DNA of 64,000 nt from positions 54,361 to 118,360 of the forward strand of contig JAPEVF010000081.1 in the NCBI GenBank assembly GCA_029747585.1, in the 5' to 3' direction. Below, piece by piece: positions 10,813 through 22,746 of the stretch. The notes below the pieces were generated by a model. That model searched no databases and was not told the DNA's origin. It saw only the letters and a program-made list of their open reading frames with translations. Source of the stretch: Pleurotus djamor. Its lineage: Eukaryota > Basidiomycota > Agaricomycetes > Agaricales > Pleurotaceae. How positions within the stretch are numbered: the stretch's first letter is position 1; the number at the start of each line of letters is the position of its first letter. Made by a program: the position numbers and the translations under genes.

Positions 10813-12043
10813 ATGCCGTCTTTTAAATCCTACTTCCTCATCGCAGCGTGCCTTCCCGCGTCTATCTTCTTTGCCTTCTACACCCTTGGCATCCCAACGT
10901 CATCCGTGGCTGACATAGCTGATACAGCGAATCTGGCTTCAATCATCAAGAATCTGAAGAGCGTTGCAGGCTTTGGAGCCGCTGTGACCTCACCAGGTGC
11001 TGCAACCCGTGCTAGGTTGAGGTTTATCCCGCGACCTAGTGGAGAGCGCGGACACGCAGATCATGGCTGGTTGAAGACCTTCCATACCTTTTCGTTTGCA
11101 AAGTGAGTGGTCGCTTAGCATGAGGGCTGGAAAGTTGAATAACATGTGTCGTAGCTATTACGATCCCGCGCACAGCGACTTTGGATCACTTCGTGTTATC
11201 AACGAAGACCGAGTTGCTCCAAGGAAAGGCTTTGGTACGCACTCTCACAAAGAGTTCGAGATATTCTCGTATGTCGTATCGGGTGAACTCGAACAGTACG
11301 TCCTAATCCGGTCACGACGTATGACGACGATGACCCACACCCTCTACTCATTTCAGCAAGGACTCTATGGGTAACACCGAGATCCTGAAACGTGGGGACA
11401 TCCAACTCACCTCCGCTGGAACCGGAATAAGCCATAGTGAAGGGGCACACGGAAACTCTGAAGTCCATTTCCTCCAGATCTGGAGCTTTCCCCAGACCAA
11501 AAGGCTCCAGCCAAAGTATTTCACCAGGTAATGTTATCGTTGAAGTTACTGTCCTATGCCTGGCACTGAAGTCCGTTTTTATTTACTAGGCATTTCTCTG
11601 ACTCTGAGAAGAAGGATACTTTGCTTCCAGTGGTTGCACCCGTCAACTCGACTGGCGTTCTGGATTCTCGGGAGGGAAAAGGTCCAACACCCGTTCAATC
11701 CCCGCTAACCCTCTTCTCAACCCTCCTCTCTCCTTCAAAGTCCCTCAGGCACACCTTATTAAACCCGTCCTCGCAAACGACGCACCGACGACGCAGGGGC
11801 TATGTCCATGTTGTCCAGACTTCCGGATACCAACCAGGGGATGGCAATCTATCCTCGGGCGGTGCGGTAGTCAAGCTCACGGATCCACACGCTTCAGACA
11901 AATCAGACTCGGAATTCCCAGGCGAAGTAACGTTGAGAGAAGGGGATGGGGTGTATATCCTTGGAGAAAGCGGTAGTGAGCTGGTTTTGGAGAATGTGGG
12001 ACCGAAGGTTGGAGAAGTTCTACTCTTTGACTTGGAGGGGTAA
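10813..12043 (+). CDS. Pirin-family cupin protein with N-terminal membrane anchor
   Basis: A bicupin of the pirin family, whose members are non-heme iron proteins with quercetinase-like or regulatory roles. The ATG at 10813 ([20 protein letters not shown]) opens a hydrophobic signal-anchor or signal peptide, unusual for pirins, which are normally nuclear or cytosolic. The cupin begins with [19 protein letters not shown], then [20 protein letters not shown] with the metal-binding HxH and E, HKDSMGN, and [16 protein letters not shown]. The C-terminal half has [11 protein letters not shown] and [17 protein letters not shown]. Introns sit after FSFA, GELE and YFT, each restoring the frame. An insertion rich in Ser/Pro around 11690-11790 separates the two cupin halves. 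Fold is confident; substrate and location are inferred. Confidence 0.85.
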
Positions 12044-12251
12044 ATGTGGCCTACGCTCCGTTGTTAGCCTTGGTAGGATTGGCTTGGTCTGTACGCTTGG
12101 TATAATACCGAACGATGTACGCATGCACAACTTGGCTGCAACTTCAATGGCTGTCTTGTGGCTGTTGTACACCTGAGCGCCTACACAGCGCCTAAGAGAC
12201 AAATTACAGTAATTGCACAGCTGCCAAGGAACCACTTCATGCACATTGCCA

Positions 12252-14399
12252 ATGGCGGACACGGGAACTCCTCCAACAATACCTGATGAATTCCAAGTAT
12301 ACAAGTTGAGTTGGAAGCCCTAATCCTGTCATATCAGTCTGAACAAACTCTTCATCAGTTCCTACGTAATTGACCCGAGTTGGCAACGCAAATTCTCCGT
12401 TATCTGGGCCTCATGTCTCGGGGCTGCAATCATCTTTACCTTGCCTCGAGCGTTGAGAGCGCTTCGTAGTGGCCAGCTTGATGTTCTTGGATGGGCATTT
12501 GGAGTGAGGGAAGTTGATGGTGGTAAATACAAGTTGTGGAAGGACTCTGAAGTGCGAGTGGAGAGGCAACGACGGCCTCGGGGGAAGACATCTGCGTTTG
12601 TGGATTCTTTGGTGTCTGTGGCACTATGGTCGGCTCCTGGAATAGAACTCAACGTCGCTCAAAGTATGTATGGCCTCTTGCAAGCGATCGCCTGCTAATG
12701 GTTATAACTTTCTAGTCTTTGTGATCGCTGCGTATGTCACGATCGTACTTGTTTGTATGCTTACCGACGCCATCTTGCTGGAGAATGCAAACAGAGCAGG
12801 TTAGGACAATGAAGTCCGTTTGAATCCAAATTTCTGACGAATTCTACCGCCAGGATTCATCGCGTTTGCCCAAATTCCCATCATCTTCCTCTTCGCCACC
12901 AAGAATTCTATATTATCTCTCCTTCTCGGGCCTGGGGCGGGCTACGAGAAACTCAACTTCGTTCACCGTTGGTCCTCTCGGACCATGTTCATCTGCGTAA
13001 TCATCCACGGCTCAATGTGGATTAACAACCACCTCATCTGGGATATCGAAATCCTGGGAGAGCAGAAGGAAACCAGTGGTATCGCTGCATTCGGGATTCT
13101 GTGCATCCTTGTGTTGTCCTCGTTACGCCCAGTCAGACGGATGTTCTATCAATCGTTTTTCGTTATTCAGTGAGTTCGACTTCAAACCTGTCGATTTTTC
13201 TCAACGGTTTTTGTTAGCGTTCTCGGCTTCGTTTCGTTCTTCATTACAATCTGTTATCATACACCATACGCGACGCCGTGGATTTTTCCACCGTTAGCTT
13301 TCTACGGCTTCGATATGCTTCTGCGGTTCTTTAGGTATAGGATCAAAGATGCTATTCTGGTGCCCGTCGGCGATCAAATGACACTGGTATCTATTTCTCC
13401 TTTCCCACAATTCCATCATACTAACATGTATGATAGATTAGAATACCTAATTGTGATGCCGGATGGGTAGCCGGTCAACATGTTCGTCTACGCGTCTTCT
13501 TCTCTGGACGTATCTTTGAAAGCCACCCGTTGACAATCGCCTCTGCTCCGCCTTCGGTTTCATGTACCGACTCGAATGGCATCCTTCTAGGTGCTCGAGT
13601 CTGTGGTGACTGGACGAGAGCTCTGAATGCTTATGCTTCTTCGGAGGTTGAACGCCTCTCTCCAACCCCATGCGAAAAGAAGAAACGCCGTCCAGAGCCG
13701 GTGGATGTTCCAGTCCATGTAATGATCGACGGTCCGTACGGTGGCTCAAGCGTTGATCTTGGAGAGTACGAGAGTGCTCTCCTCGTCGCTGGAGGGAGTG
13801 GCATCACATTCACTTTGGGAATGCTAGATGATATTGTTGGAAGATGTGTTACGCTCAACCGACCAGCGGGCGAGAAGACAAGAAGGATTGAATTCGCGTG
13901 GTGTATCAAGTCTTTCGGTAAGTGTGATCAACTCCATCCCGATTTTCTGCTCATGCTCTTTTTCTTAGGCGCGATCAATTGGTTCTCTTCGGAACTGATG
14001 GCTATCGCGAAGAGAGCCGGGGAATCAGCTTCATCGCTCGACCTCCACATTACTATCTTCGTGACATGCCTATGCGACCCGGAAGCCGTTCCCGACATCC
14101 CTAATTGCGATGTCATACTAGAACGGCCGTCTGTCCATGCCCTTCTCACAGGACTCATCACCCCTCCTTCACTACCTAACCAAACAGACACGAGACCAGT
14201 CGGCATAGTTGATGCGGAACTGGGGCGCCAGTTAGAGTCTAAATTGGGTTGGGTAGGATTTGGAGGCGGTGTGGCTGTCTGCGCGAGCGGGCCTGAGAGC
14301 TTGGTGAGAGATGCTTCGAATGCCGTTGCCAAGGTTGGCTATGTCGGGGGAATGAAGATCGGAGGGATTGCGTTGCATACGGAGTTGTTTGCCATGTAG
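12252..14399 (+). CDS. Ferric reductase / NADPH oxidase-like transmembrane oxidoreductase
   Basis: An FRE-type plasma-membrane metalloreductase that moves electrons from NADPH through FAD and two hemes to extracellular Fe(III) or Cu(II). Start is MADTGTPPTIPDEFQVYN (ATG 12252), followed by an unusually short 34-nt intron (12305-12338) needed to continue with LNKLFISSYVIDPSW. A first membrane helix is WASCLGAAIIFTLP. The ferric reductase domain shows four heme histidines: FVHRW, CVIIHG, FVIHVLGF and ICYHTP. The FAD-binding motif is HPLTIAS. The NADPH-binding region has LLVAGGSGITFTLGML and near the end GGGVAVCASGPESLV. Seven or more introns; about 590 residues. A decayed copy of its 5' end lies at 17261-17345. 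Confidence 0.9.
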
Positions 14400-16129
14400 A
14401 TAGGGTATGTGGTATGCAAATTCTTAAGCTTGAATCGGACAGTCTGGCTTATTGTTGTCCGCGGACTCTCAAGGCAGGCATTTTTTCCGTCCGAGGAGCC
14501 ACTGACATACCCTCCTCGCGACCTCGGGCATGATTGAAGGCGAATGTTTGAACGCTGAAGCACTGAGTATTGGCTACTTGTGTGTTCACATAGTTATACA
14601 TGCATTGATGTCAGAGACAGCAGGCAAAAGCTGCACGCCCTAAGCACTCTAAATTTCGGTGGCATTCTCCAGGTACAACTCGAATATTAGACTGGCTCGT
14701 TGAGGGACTCGGGCGAGTTCGTTGGGATCTCAGTACTCAGTGCTTGATCTACGCATAAGCCTAGACGATAGAAAGCCGACCCACTGGGAAATTGTACTTG
14801 TCCGCGGGAGCCAATGATTGCTCATCACGGTGGTACGGCTTTTCTTCATCATCCGGGAGGCTCGACCAGTGGCTATCACCCCCAGGCCTCTGTCATGGCA
14901 CGTCCTAGCCTCCACAGAAAGAAATGTCAATACGACGCTCGTTCAAAAATGCCCCCTACTAAAGGCTTACCGAGAGGATTGAAATGTTGGAGGGTGGGTG
15001 AGCATCTAGTTGAGCTAGGCGGTCTACTGCACCACAAAAATGAGGTAAGCGGAAGGTGGCAATTACGAAGGGGAAGCATACCAGCTAGCCGACTCTAGTC
15101 GCTCATGTGTCTTGTTGAACATAGTGGTTCACAGTGCTGGTTCCAGTCTTTGGAGGAACTTGGTCGTTTCCGTGGGACTACTCATCTACGTCATCGGATT
15201 CACAGGGCATGGGCTCGTCCATGCTTTCGCATAGAGTTCTCGCACCAAAGCACTTGAAGTCAGATGGCTGGAAACACAGATTTACTTGTTAGCACAAGCG
15301 CACGACATTCCGCCGCAATGATCGCGCAATCATTGACGTTATCTTGCACATGGGTGAATCACAGTGGTGCAGACTTGCAGCTTTGGGTATGTTCACAGCG
15401 TCGTCGGACTGGCAGACCGAAGGCTACCACATAGAGTACAAGACCTTATAGAATACTCAGAATAAGAACGTTGCCCTGGTGCCTGAGAAACGTACCTGCT
15501 CACCTTTAGGCTTTGAATAGCAAGTCCATCATAGACAGTCACGCGTCCATGTTCCGCGTCCATCCATCTGCCACGATGCACATCTGCCGAGGTCACCAAG
15601 CATCATGGATCAAGGGCGAAGAAGACGCTATGACCAAGTAGGAAGGCACCACTATGAGCAAACGAATGTTCACCGACGAATAGAAGTGCTTGTTCCGAAG
15701 CTACCGGCGCGAAACGAGGCAGCTCGGAGAATATGATACTCTCCGGAACGGACCCCCTCCGAAGCACGGAACATCAGTACTTCAGTAGTTGGGTGAAGTG
15801 GACATCGAAGGTTGCACTGAGGACAGCAGTGGGTCATCAAAAGGTCTACGATGAAAGTTGGTCGTGTGAGGTTCATTCTTTTTTTAATGAGTGGATGGAT
15901 TCCAAGAAAACTCAGGCTCACAGTTCCGCTTGTAGGCTGGTCAGACCCACTTTGAGCTTGACATGCCGCCTCGAGTAGGACTTGAGGCAAAATCAAAGAG
16001 GGATATGTAGAACCCAGGCAGTGGATGCGGAGGACTGGCGTGAAAAAATCGCCTACGCCGATGGAAGTTTGGAAATCAACAATTCCCTTTTATGCCGGCT
16101 TGCTTGCTTCTTCTTTCCAGACCGAGACC
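14400..16129. other. Intergenic stretch, no supported gene
   Basis: About 1.7 kb with many short ORFs on both strands but no family motif and no splice-consistent model. It contains the ferric reductase 3' end and the leader of the hydrolase gene. Confidence 0.4.
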
Positions 16130-16835
16130 ATGTCGCCGCCAACGCCCATCCTTGCGACCACCTTACCCTCGACATCGTCTTTGCCGCCGTCCACGTCGTC
16201 GTCGCAGTCGCCATCACCGCTGAGCTCAGCATCACCACCGTCACTCTCCTCGGCACATCTCCCACATCCCCCACACAACCCGCTGCATGTTCTTCTGCTC
16301 CTCGACGTCCAGCATGGGATGCTGTCCCCACCCCCATTGGGCGTGCCATCCTCGAAGTCCGTCCACGAAAACATCGCCTTGATCCTCCATGAGGCACGTA
16401 CAGCATCACCTNCCCCCACTTATCATCCACGTCCGGAACACCGGTGATCAAGGCGAACCAGACGAGCCAAATACCCCGGGCTGGCATCTCGCCTTTCAAC
16501 CAAAACCCGGCGAATATGTCATCGACAAACTCAAAAACAATGCATTTGCTGGCACGTCACTTGGAGAGATTGTAAGACCAGATGCGGAGATGGTTGTGGT
16601 TGGAATGCAAAGCGATTTTTGCGTGAGAGCGACGTGCTCCGCTGCGTTGGGCAGAGGGAACGAGGTGTTGCTGATCAAAGGTGCACACGCTACCTACGAC
16701 AGGATCGAGGTCTGGTACGGAGGCAGAATCACCCCCGCCAGTCGCGTCGAAGTCGAGGTCGAGAATGAGCTCGAGGAGGCCGGCGTCATCGTCCTCGACA
16801 TGAAGGACGTCTCGGGCATTTTCAACGGCCGCTAG
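16130..16835 (+). CDS. Isochorismatase-family cysteine hydrolase (frame broken by an N)
   Basis: An alpha/beta cysteine hydrolase of the isochorismatase-like superfamily (nicotinamidase, ureidoacrylate and related amidases). Start is ATG 16130 (MSPPTPILATTLP). A Ser/Pro-rich N-terminus is followed by VLLLLDVQHGML with the catalytic Asp, then the region after the N gives LIIHVRNTGDQGEPDEP with a family-typical strand. The nucleophile motif is VVVGMQSDFCVRATCSAAL, with Cys in SDFCV, then GAHATYD. The end is SGIFNGR. The N at 16412 shifts the frame; reading without it gives ASPPPLIIHV and joins both halves in one ORF of about 235 residues. No intron is needed. Substrate unknown. Confidence 0.82.
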
Positions 16836-18103
16836 GCAGCGTCGAAGTCGTGTCGCTCGTCGCTCCACATCTGTCGTCATCGCCGTCATCATCCATCGCC
16901 GTCATCGTTTTCATCTTCCCAGCATCCACGCACACGCACGTCATCTTTGCTTTCTTCCAACACCCGGCTGTCTTCACGATATGTACCACCTCATCGCTCC
17001 ACTTTGTAAATCACTCTCGCGTACCTGGTAGTATCCTAGAACGTTTAAACTTTTGACTTTCTGGGTGCGTGAGTATGTCGCGGAGTGCGATGACGCGTGC
17101 AACATGCACAGGAGATAGGAGTGACTCCTATTGCTTCCCTCCTTTGCGCGAACGCCAACCGTTTAGCCCTAGGCCTAAACGTTTGAACACTTAGATGCCT
17201 AAATTAGTCAAAATTTATCCTGGACTTGAGGCGGCCACCGAGAGCCCGAGAGATAAATTGTCCTCCAACACTACCTGATGAGTTCCAAGTAAGTATACAA
17301 GGAGAGTTAAAGTCCTACTTCTAATATCACGGTTCAGGACATTCTCTGAGACTCGCGCTGCTTTGAGCTTGGAAAACATTGGCACCGGTCTCAGTAGTAG
17401 TAGAAATTAGTGTAAGGTTTACTGCGCGCGTCTTGCAGGCAGACAGTTTGATCGGGACCCCATCATTCCCAGCTGCTTGGTTGCAGTTGAGTCAAGGACG
17501 AGCCCTGAAAATGCGGGAGAATTAATTCAAAATGAGGACCCACGTACCCAAGGTGGGTGTTAATTTCGCGATGGGCCCGAAGCCACCTGTATTGAAGGCG
17601 GGCAGTAGAGGGGGACAACAACACCTTAGTCCATGGTGAGATCAAAGGGTCAGCCCACAATCAATAAAAGGCTTGAACATCGGCGAACTTTCTTGTCACT
17701 AGTGGAGAGAGAAGTGGGCATGATGGTGGCTTCAAGTTCAAGTTCAAGTTCCACCAAGTGCCTTCAGGAGCTAGCTTAGGGGTGAAACAGGGCCGGGAGC
17801 ACTGAGCGCCCGTCCCGGTGAATGTTTGTTACACGGTTTTGTCGCTCTTTGCAACATTCCATATCAGCATTTGTCCAAGATACAAGTCTGCTAGACTCTC
17901 CAAGCTACCGATGCGAGCAAGCCATCTGTGATACTCCTGCTCGTCTGCTCGTTGAACACGTCGCCCCACGTCGCCGGTTGCACGATGCCAGCTAAACCTG
18001 ACAGTCAACATTACCCACGACAAACTGGCCTTTTCACAGCTATATCATAACGCCATGCCAGTTTGCTTCCGAAACTCTACACGCATCTCTTTACACCCTC
18101 AAA
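16836..18103. other. Intergenic stretch with a short repeat and a ferric-reductase relic
   Basis: No functional gene seen. It holds a CAAGTT triplicate at about 17732-17750 and the decayed ferric reductase 5' fragment listed separately. Confidence 0.45.
17261..17345 (+). pseudogene. Decayed copy of the ferric reductase 5' end
   Basis: About 85 bp match 12266-12345, the first exon and first intron of the ferric reductase. In the shared stretch CTCCAACA.TACCTGATGA only single bases differ. The copy has a 4-nt insertion that creates GTAAGTATAC, a canonical donor, directly after the codons for PDEFQ. Similarity fades after the acceptor region and no further ferric reductase sequence follows. It could be the stub of a lost paralog or a small duplicated segment. 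Confidence 0.6.
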
Positions 18104-19862
18104 ATGACTCTTCGATCTGCTCTGCTCGCTGTCGCCGCCGTTTATCTGTCTTTACCTGCCTCTGCAACATCTACGCTCTCGACCACTGACATCGCTGCTC
18201 TGCGGCCGTATACATATTATGCGAGCACGGGGTATTGCAGACCACCTGATACTCTCTCATGGAGGTGTGGACGTACGTGTTTCGCATTTTTCCCCTCTTC
18301 GGACGTCCATGTTTCTTATCCTTGGTGGACAGCAAATTGCAAAGCAAACCCTCAGTTCAAACCAGTCGCATCTGGTGGTAATGGTAATGATGCCCAATTC
18401 TGTGAGCCAGACGACATGTTTTGTCGGTGAACATGGATGTTGAACAATTGTCGTCTTGTGTAGGGTATGCTGGCTACGACCCGACGTTAGACTCTGTGAT
18501 TGTGGCCCACCAAGGACTCGACTTCAACATGGAGTGGGTGTCTTATGATGTTCTATGTCGATAATTTCTGTTAATCGACACTCTACAGGCATGCTCTCAT
18601 GGCTGTGATGGAGCTGGAAATGTCGGATATCGATCCCATATTCTTCCCCGGACTTGCTTCGAGGGGTATCGCCGTCCACACAGGCTTCATGCATATCCAC
18701 TCCAAGTTCGTATTCGATGCATCTCTTGATGCACAAGACACTGACCTCGCTGGCAATAGCGCCGTTGATGACGTCTACGCTGCTATCAAAGAGACAAGAG
18801 AGAAGTACCCTACGAATACTGTTACCTTCGTTGGTCACTCACTAGGTAAGCTTGCTTGCTCGTCATATCCGGATTGACTGAACGAATGAATGGTGGAACA
18901 GGCGCGGCTCTCGGAGTCCTAGACGCTGTCTTCCTTTCTCTCAACATGCCTGATGTCAGTATCAAGGCCATTGGCTACGGAATGCCTAGAGTGCGTCGTT
19001 CGTCTTTTCGCACTAGGCTTCACATCACCAATGAGCTCCTTCTGTAATAGATCGGAAACACCGCCTTTGCAGATTATGTAGACGAACACGTCAATGTTAC
19101 CCGGATAAACAACAAGTGGGCTCCATACCTTTCCTTGACTTTCTGTCAAACTTACCTCTTCGGCTTAGACTCGACCCGATACCAGTTGTCCCACGTAGGC
19201 TTCCCGCCTTTTCATACCCACTTTGCCTAGCTTAACATTTCTCAGCCACTGAATACGGGTATTATCACCCTTCAGGAGAAATTGTATGTCATTTTTCTCA
19301 TCCCCCACACCCGTCGTTTCACCATATCAACCCGACACCAGCATATCCTAGAGACCGGAGACTGGAACATCTGCAAAGGTTCGCATGGTCGTCCCTTGCT
19401 CGTGGGATCATGATCGCTCACAAGATAACACTTTTAGGTCAAGAAAATGATGATGGTACATGCTCTGCGGGAGCTATTTCCCATATGTTTGCAGGTACGT
19501 TCCTCTTCGCGTCACAAACATCTATAATCTCCTACCATCGTAAAACAACATTAACATGATTTTGTAGGAGCTATCACCGACCACCCGGGTCCTTACGATG
19601 GTACGCATCGAATTCAACGCTACGGCGCACCCCATTCACACTCACGTTAGGTGTCATGATCGGTTGTGAACTACCCGTCGTCCCAGAGACAACGACAGCC
19701 AACGGCATGAAAGTCGAACACGTTATTGTTCCCTCTAACGAAGAGAAGGAAAAGGAAACAATTGTTGATACGACACCGGAACAAGTCGTCCTCACGAACA
19801 AGGCCGCCAATGAAGATGCCCAGCCCTCGCCTATGGCCTCTGTCCATGAAACTGAACTATGA
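18104..19862 (+). CDS. Secreted class 3 lipase
   Basis: A fungal triacylglycerol lipase (alpha/beta hydrolase, Rhizomucor type) acting outside the cell on esters of fatty acids. A signal peptide MTLRSALLAVAAVYLSLP opens the ORF at ATG 18104. The mature start has YTYYASTGYCRPPDTLSWRC and, after intron 1, NCKANPQF, the typical paired cysteines. Strand VIVAHQG precedes the lid. The nucleophile elbow is VTFVGHSLGAAL. The catalytic Asp lies in KLDPIPVVP and the His in YYHPSGEIHI. Cysteines in WNICKG, GTCSAG and IGCELP probably pair. Eleven introns are required, all with good sites. After the lipase domain an acidic tail of about 60 residues (GMKVEHVIVPSNEEKEKE onward) has no family counterpart that I know. 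Confidence 0.92.
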
Positions 19863-20108
19863 CCCTGGGACGTTAGAGGATACTCCATGTAACACTATAT
19901 ATCTGGTATTTACATAGATGCCATTTTTCCGGCACTGGAATTAATCGAATTCTGACCCGGTCGCACTTTGCGCCCTGCACTCCTCTGTTCATGTTCACAA
20001 GATCTAAGAGTTGAGCAGCTCGATAACCACGCCAGGAATACAGGGTACACTATACGCCATACAAGAATTAATACTTGGAATGATAAGCGAGAAAGCAGGG
20101 GTGATTCT

Positions 20109-21031
20109 TTAAGCTATGGCTTCAGCAAACTCTCCATTCTCTACCATCTCCTTCACGATGTCCAAACCACCAGCAAACTCGCCGTTTATAATGAGCTGAG
20201 GGAAGGTAGGCCAGTCATTCAGCTTTTTCAGACCTATGGGAGGTAGAGCGGGGGGTTAGGTCTAGAAATAGAACACGACACCCAAAGGACATACCTTGTC
20301 GTACACTCTCGTCCGAAAGAATATCGAAGTGGGTAAACTTCTGCACTCCCTGTTCCCTCAGAAGGGCCACGATTTGTCTGGAAAATCCACATCTCGGTGC
20401 ATCGGGTTCACCCTTCATGAACAAGACAATTTTGTCTGAATTCATCAATCCCCTCAACCGATCATTGAGTTCTTCCTCGGTTTCGACTTTCTCATTGCTT
20501 GGAGAGAAAGCAGGCGGTGGTTGTGGCTTTTGGTCGGTTTTAGAAAGTGGGTTTACGGTCTTGGGAGGTGGTCGCAGGTGTGTAGCCACGGCATTCGTCA
20601 GCCCGACTGCATCTGCACCAACGATTTTGCCTAGAAGTGTGTGCCCCTAGAAAGATAGATGGATAGCGTTGAGATCGCAGAAAACAACGACAAGAGTGAT
20701 GAAAGCTCACTCGCAATATGATGAAGGCTGGGACGGACTCAATTTCGAATGATTCCGTGATGTCCTCCTGCTCTTCTGCTTCCACCTACGGCTTAGTGTT
20801 AGTTTAAACAGCTAGTCCAAATACATGGGGGCTTCACTCTCAGCTTACCTGCAGCACCAGCATTTGTTCATACTTTTTCGCGAGTTCAAGAACAACCTCG
20901 TTCATCTGCTTGCATGGTTCCGCCCAAGGTGCCCAGAAATTTATGAGCGAAACTCGGTTAAGGTCTGCAGACAGAAGCTCTTGGAAATGAGCAGAAGACG
21001 TTATGATATTGAAATTAGGAGGAGAAGACAT
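20109..21031 (-). CDS. GRX4: Monothiol glutaredoxin with thioredoxin-like domain (Grx3/Grx4 type)
   Basis: A cytosolic/nuclear iron-sulfur protein that binds a 2Fe-2S cluster with glutathione and controls iron-responsive transcription and iron delivery (family knowledge). Start [13 protein letters not shown] at 21031. The thioredoxin-like domain has [15 protein letters not shown], with the single Cys of the WAxxC motif, and [11 protein letters not shown] linker rich in Pro/Lys leads to the glutaredoxin domain with [20 protein letters not shown] and the CGFS active site ([12 protein letters not shown]). The end reads [19 protein letters not shown] and EFAEAIA. Four exons, about 240 residues. 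Its start lies 215 bp from that of the divergent HET gene. Confidence 0.92.
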
Positions 21032-21246
21032 CCTGAAAGACGGATTCGGTGGATGGCAGATGGAAGTCAAGAAGTAAAATCGGTTGCCGACGACCGAGAC
21101 GATGAGGTCGACATTGCGCAATCCTTATCCGATAAGATAAGGAGCATACGTCATCTGATCTGGTCGGGCATAGGAGCATGCAGGAGTAACAGGGGACTGA
21201 GAACTCGTGTCCAAGTCCTTCACACGTTATCTCCTTCATCGTCATC
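21032..21246. promoter_or_regulatory. Compact bidirectional promoter, GRX4 / HET
   Basis: 215 bp between the two divergent start codons. Confidence 0.55.
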
Positions 21247-22746
21247 ATGTTGGAAACCGCGAGTGCGCAAGACGCTTCCAGCTTCGTGTACGGCTCTCCA
21301 ATACGGCTCTATGACATTCAGGAGGAGCGTCTGGTTGGCCGCAAGGATTTCCTCGGATATATCAACGAGAATGCAGACGCAAGTACCTCCCAGTCCTTTG
21401 ATCAGAACACAGTAGCGCGTTACGCTATAGCGTCTCATCGCTGGGATCGTCAGGAGCTTGCATTTGTTGATAGAGAAGACTTGAAGTCGATGGAAATGAA
21501 GAAGCAAACTGCCTATGCGAAATTCAAGGGACTTTGCAAGGCAGCAGAGGCATCCGGTTGTCGGTTCGTATGGATCGATACGCTCTGTATCGACAATACA
21601 AATGCCCCCGAGCTGGACGAGTCCATCCGGTCCATGTTCTCTTGGTATCGAAATGCGTATGTCTGCATCGTCTACTTGGGACAGTCAGACGATGAGAGCG
21701 ATATTGCGAAGGATACATGGTTCTCTCGAGGGTGGACATTGCAAGAGCTATTAGCACCCAAACGGATACAATTTTACTCGCGAGATTGGAATAAATTAGG
21801 GATGATCAACCGTGGGTTGTCCTATTGTGCGAACCATTGACCACTTCACTGACATGGTCAAGCGTTTCTGGCGTGTTAGGCTGCTCCAACGAGGCATACA
21901 AAGAAAGCAGTCCAAATGATGAGTCAAACCCCGAGTCCGACCCCAAATTGCACGGGGAGGACTTGGGCTCCGAATCACAACTCTTGAAGAACATATCGCG
22001 CGTTTCATGTGCGGCACTCGATAGCCACTTTCGTGTTCTTCGCCGACCTCTAGCTTTCAGATGTCTCGCTGGAACATTTGATCAAGCCCCTCAGTCCATG
22101 CCCAGAGCTTGCGCCGGTCGCGTTTCGATATATATCGATCCGTGAGACCACCCGCCCGGAGGACATTTCATACTGTCTTCTTGGTCTACTCGATGTTCAG
22201 ATGCCCATTGCCTACGGCGAAGGTTCTGAACGGGCATTCTATCGGCTTCAACTAGCCTGCGCGCAATCATCCTCTGATCGAGCACTGTTTGATTGGAGAG
22301 GCGAACCATCCAGGTGGAATTCCATGCTTGCGTGCTCACCCAAAGTGTTCAAAGCATCCCGGTCCATCGTCCAAGGCGTCGGTTTTGGTGATGAAGAAGT
22401 ACTGGCCCATGAAAACCTAGATGAAGATGATTCCTTCACTTTTACAAATAGCGGTCTCCGAATTATGATGTGGATTTTCCCCGTCACATTGACCGCTACG
22501 GCATACCTCCGCGAATACACTTGCTCCATCGCTTCCTCGGACGATACAGCCGTACGAGGACATGGTCTTGAGGGCCTCCAGCAACAGAGTTCGCGCGTAT
22601 TTGTCGGTATCTTCGGCTACAACAAGGAGACGGTGTACGCCGTTCTTTTGCAAAGGGGAACGGGCTCCTCAGCCCGGGGGTATAAGAGGCTGACATACGT
22701 ACAGTTCTTGAAGATCCCTGGATTTTCCACGATACAAAAAAAGTAA
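21247..22746 (+). CDS. HET-domain protein (heterokaryon incompatibility type)
   Basis: HET proteins act in non-self recognition and programmed cell death after hyphal fusion in fungi; the HET domain is TIR-related. Start MLETASAQDASSFVYGSPIR at 21247. The first HET block is RYAIASHRWDRQELAF, the second GCRFVWIDTLCIDN, then SIRSMFSWYRNAYVCIVYL and WFSRGWTLQELLAPKRIQFY. Intron 1 at 21812-21879 (GTGGGT to GTTAG) and intron 2 at 22009-22060 (GTGCGG to TTCAG) join three frames. The last exon has SIRETTRPEDISYCLLGLLD and MPIAYGEGSERAFYRLQL, both family signatures. An acidic insert (NDESNPESDP) lies between. The C-terminal part after the HET domain has no recognised partner domain. About 460 residues. 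Confidence 0.88.
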
